From: Symsagittifera roscoffensis
Lineage: Eukaryota; Xenacoelomorpha; Acoela; Convolutidae
Length of the DNA stretch: 64,000 nt
Assembly (NCBI RefSeq): GCF_963678635.1
Contig: NC_087068.1
Location: 26,104,318 to 26,168,317, forward strand
Reading direction: 5' to 3'
The first letter of the stretch is position 1. Each line of letters starts with the position of its first letter. Made by a program: the position numbers and the translations under genes. Below the pieces are notes generated by a model. It was given only the letters and a program-made list of their open reading frames with translations. It did no database searches and was not told the DNA's origin. Shown in pieces: positions 63,476 through 64,000 of the stretch.

Positions 63476-64000
63476 TTACACTTGAAACCGATTTCGCTCT
63501 GGAATTTTTTCATAGCGAAGCAGGAAAGGGAATGAATACCAACTAAATACCAAAACGTTGAAACTACTGCATCTAGTTTTGATTCATTTTCCCTTCTCGG
63601 TTAAATATGATTTGCTTTTCCCGCTTAACTCTGAATTTGAACATTTTTACCGTCAAAATTTGAATTAGAATGAAAATTAAGGCAAAAGGTATAGAAACCA
63701 TATTACAATTGTTTCAATTGTACAGTTAGAAGTGTTAAAAAAACATTTTGAAAGAAATTTTTCATTAAAAAGAAGTTAAGTACTTTAAGTAAGAAAATTT
63801 TTCAAAATTAAAAATTTCGATTAAGTCAACATTGTTTGAACATGTTAAGATATTTCTTCCCTACGAAATTCGTATTGTAGTTGTTTTCCCGCGAAAACCT
63901 ACAATTATAAATTTGATTTGCTTTCAGTTTTTTTCAAAAAGTTTTGATTGCCTTGTAATTAGAAAACCGATCTCAGCAAAAAAATGTATATCTTTTCACA
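63440..64000. repeat. Third, partial copy of the polymerase 5' region
   Basis: From about 63440 the sequence matches 31610-32170 (copy 1) in the same orientation, including the first C2H2 finger start on the - strand (FKCNYCPK) and the upstream region. It retains the stretch near 63780-63970 that copy 2 has lost, so it resembles copy 1 there. It continues beyond the window. Confidence 0.85.

Larger units (their letters stand above)
61560..64000 (+). mobile_element. Polinton/Maverick-like element, right part (decayed)
   Basis: It continues the + strand gene series interrupted at 37392 and ends here in the packaging ATPase and a third copy of the polymerase 5' region. The true right end is outside the window. 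Confidence 0.75.

Noticed and set aside
1-64000. CRISPR arrays, tRNA or rRNA genes, bacterial operons.
   Set aside because: None seen. Repeats are microsatellite, tandem or transposon-derived, and spliced genes show that this is eukaryotic.

Overview
The window looks like an AT-rich invertebrate animal genome. It holds one intron-rich host gene with GT-AG splice sites and a polyadenylation signal, surrounded by dead and live-looking transposable elements of animal types: Ty3/gypsy retroelements, a FLYWCH/MULE DNA transposon and a Polinton/Maverick-type element. I cannot fix the phylum from sequence alone. Bases 12043-12242 are an assembly gap of 200 N.

Left part (1-4.6 kb): a degenerate, A-rich LTR-retroelement on the + strand, with gag-like and nucleocapsid-like stretches and the very start of a reverse transcriptase. 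Next (5.7-22.1 kb, - strand) is a complete-looking secreted histidine acid phosphatase gene. Nine exons join in phase to 1161 nt (386 aa). Its last intron is about 10.5 kb and contains a broken gypsy element (about 8.0-12.04 kb, running into the gap) and a broken FLYWCH/MULE transposon (14.4-15.7 kb). From 22.1 to 26.7 kb I find no gene, only AT-rich sequence and a short tandem repeat. At 26.8-27.3 kb there is an acidic reading frame with two stops.

From 28.0 to 37.4 kb and again from 61.6 to 64.0 kb lies a decayed Polinton/Maverick-like (adintovirus-like) element. It has a protein-primed family B DNA polymerase on the - strand, small packed - strand ORFs, several unrecognised + strand genes, and an FtsK/A32-type packaging ATPase. 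The 5' part of the polymerase gene, with its C2H2 fingers and upstream region, is tandemly duplicated at 31.0-33.9 kb, and a third partial copy starts right behind the ATPase at 63.4 kb.

Into the middle of this element a giant Ty3/gypsy LTR retrotransposon has inserted (37393-61559, about 24.2 kb). Its two 884-bp LTRs look identical and a short target duplication (TCTT) flanks it. It is much richer in GC than its surroundings. The layout is LTR, about 2 kb leader full of CCCTCCG repeats and a tandem stem-loop unit, gag, protease, RT, RNase H, integrase, a macrodomain-like segment, a short spacer, then a second huge coding unit (50163-59925) with an SGNH/GDSL hydrolase-like domain, a second SGNH-like segment and a 1.8-kb-residue orphan protein, then a 3' LTR preceded by a purine-rich tract. 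The frame is broken at several places and a perfect 968-bp tandem duplication splits the SGNH region, although the LTRs look identical. This element is the most unusual thing in the window.
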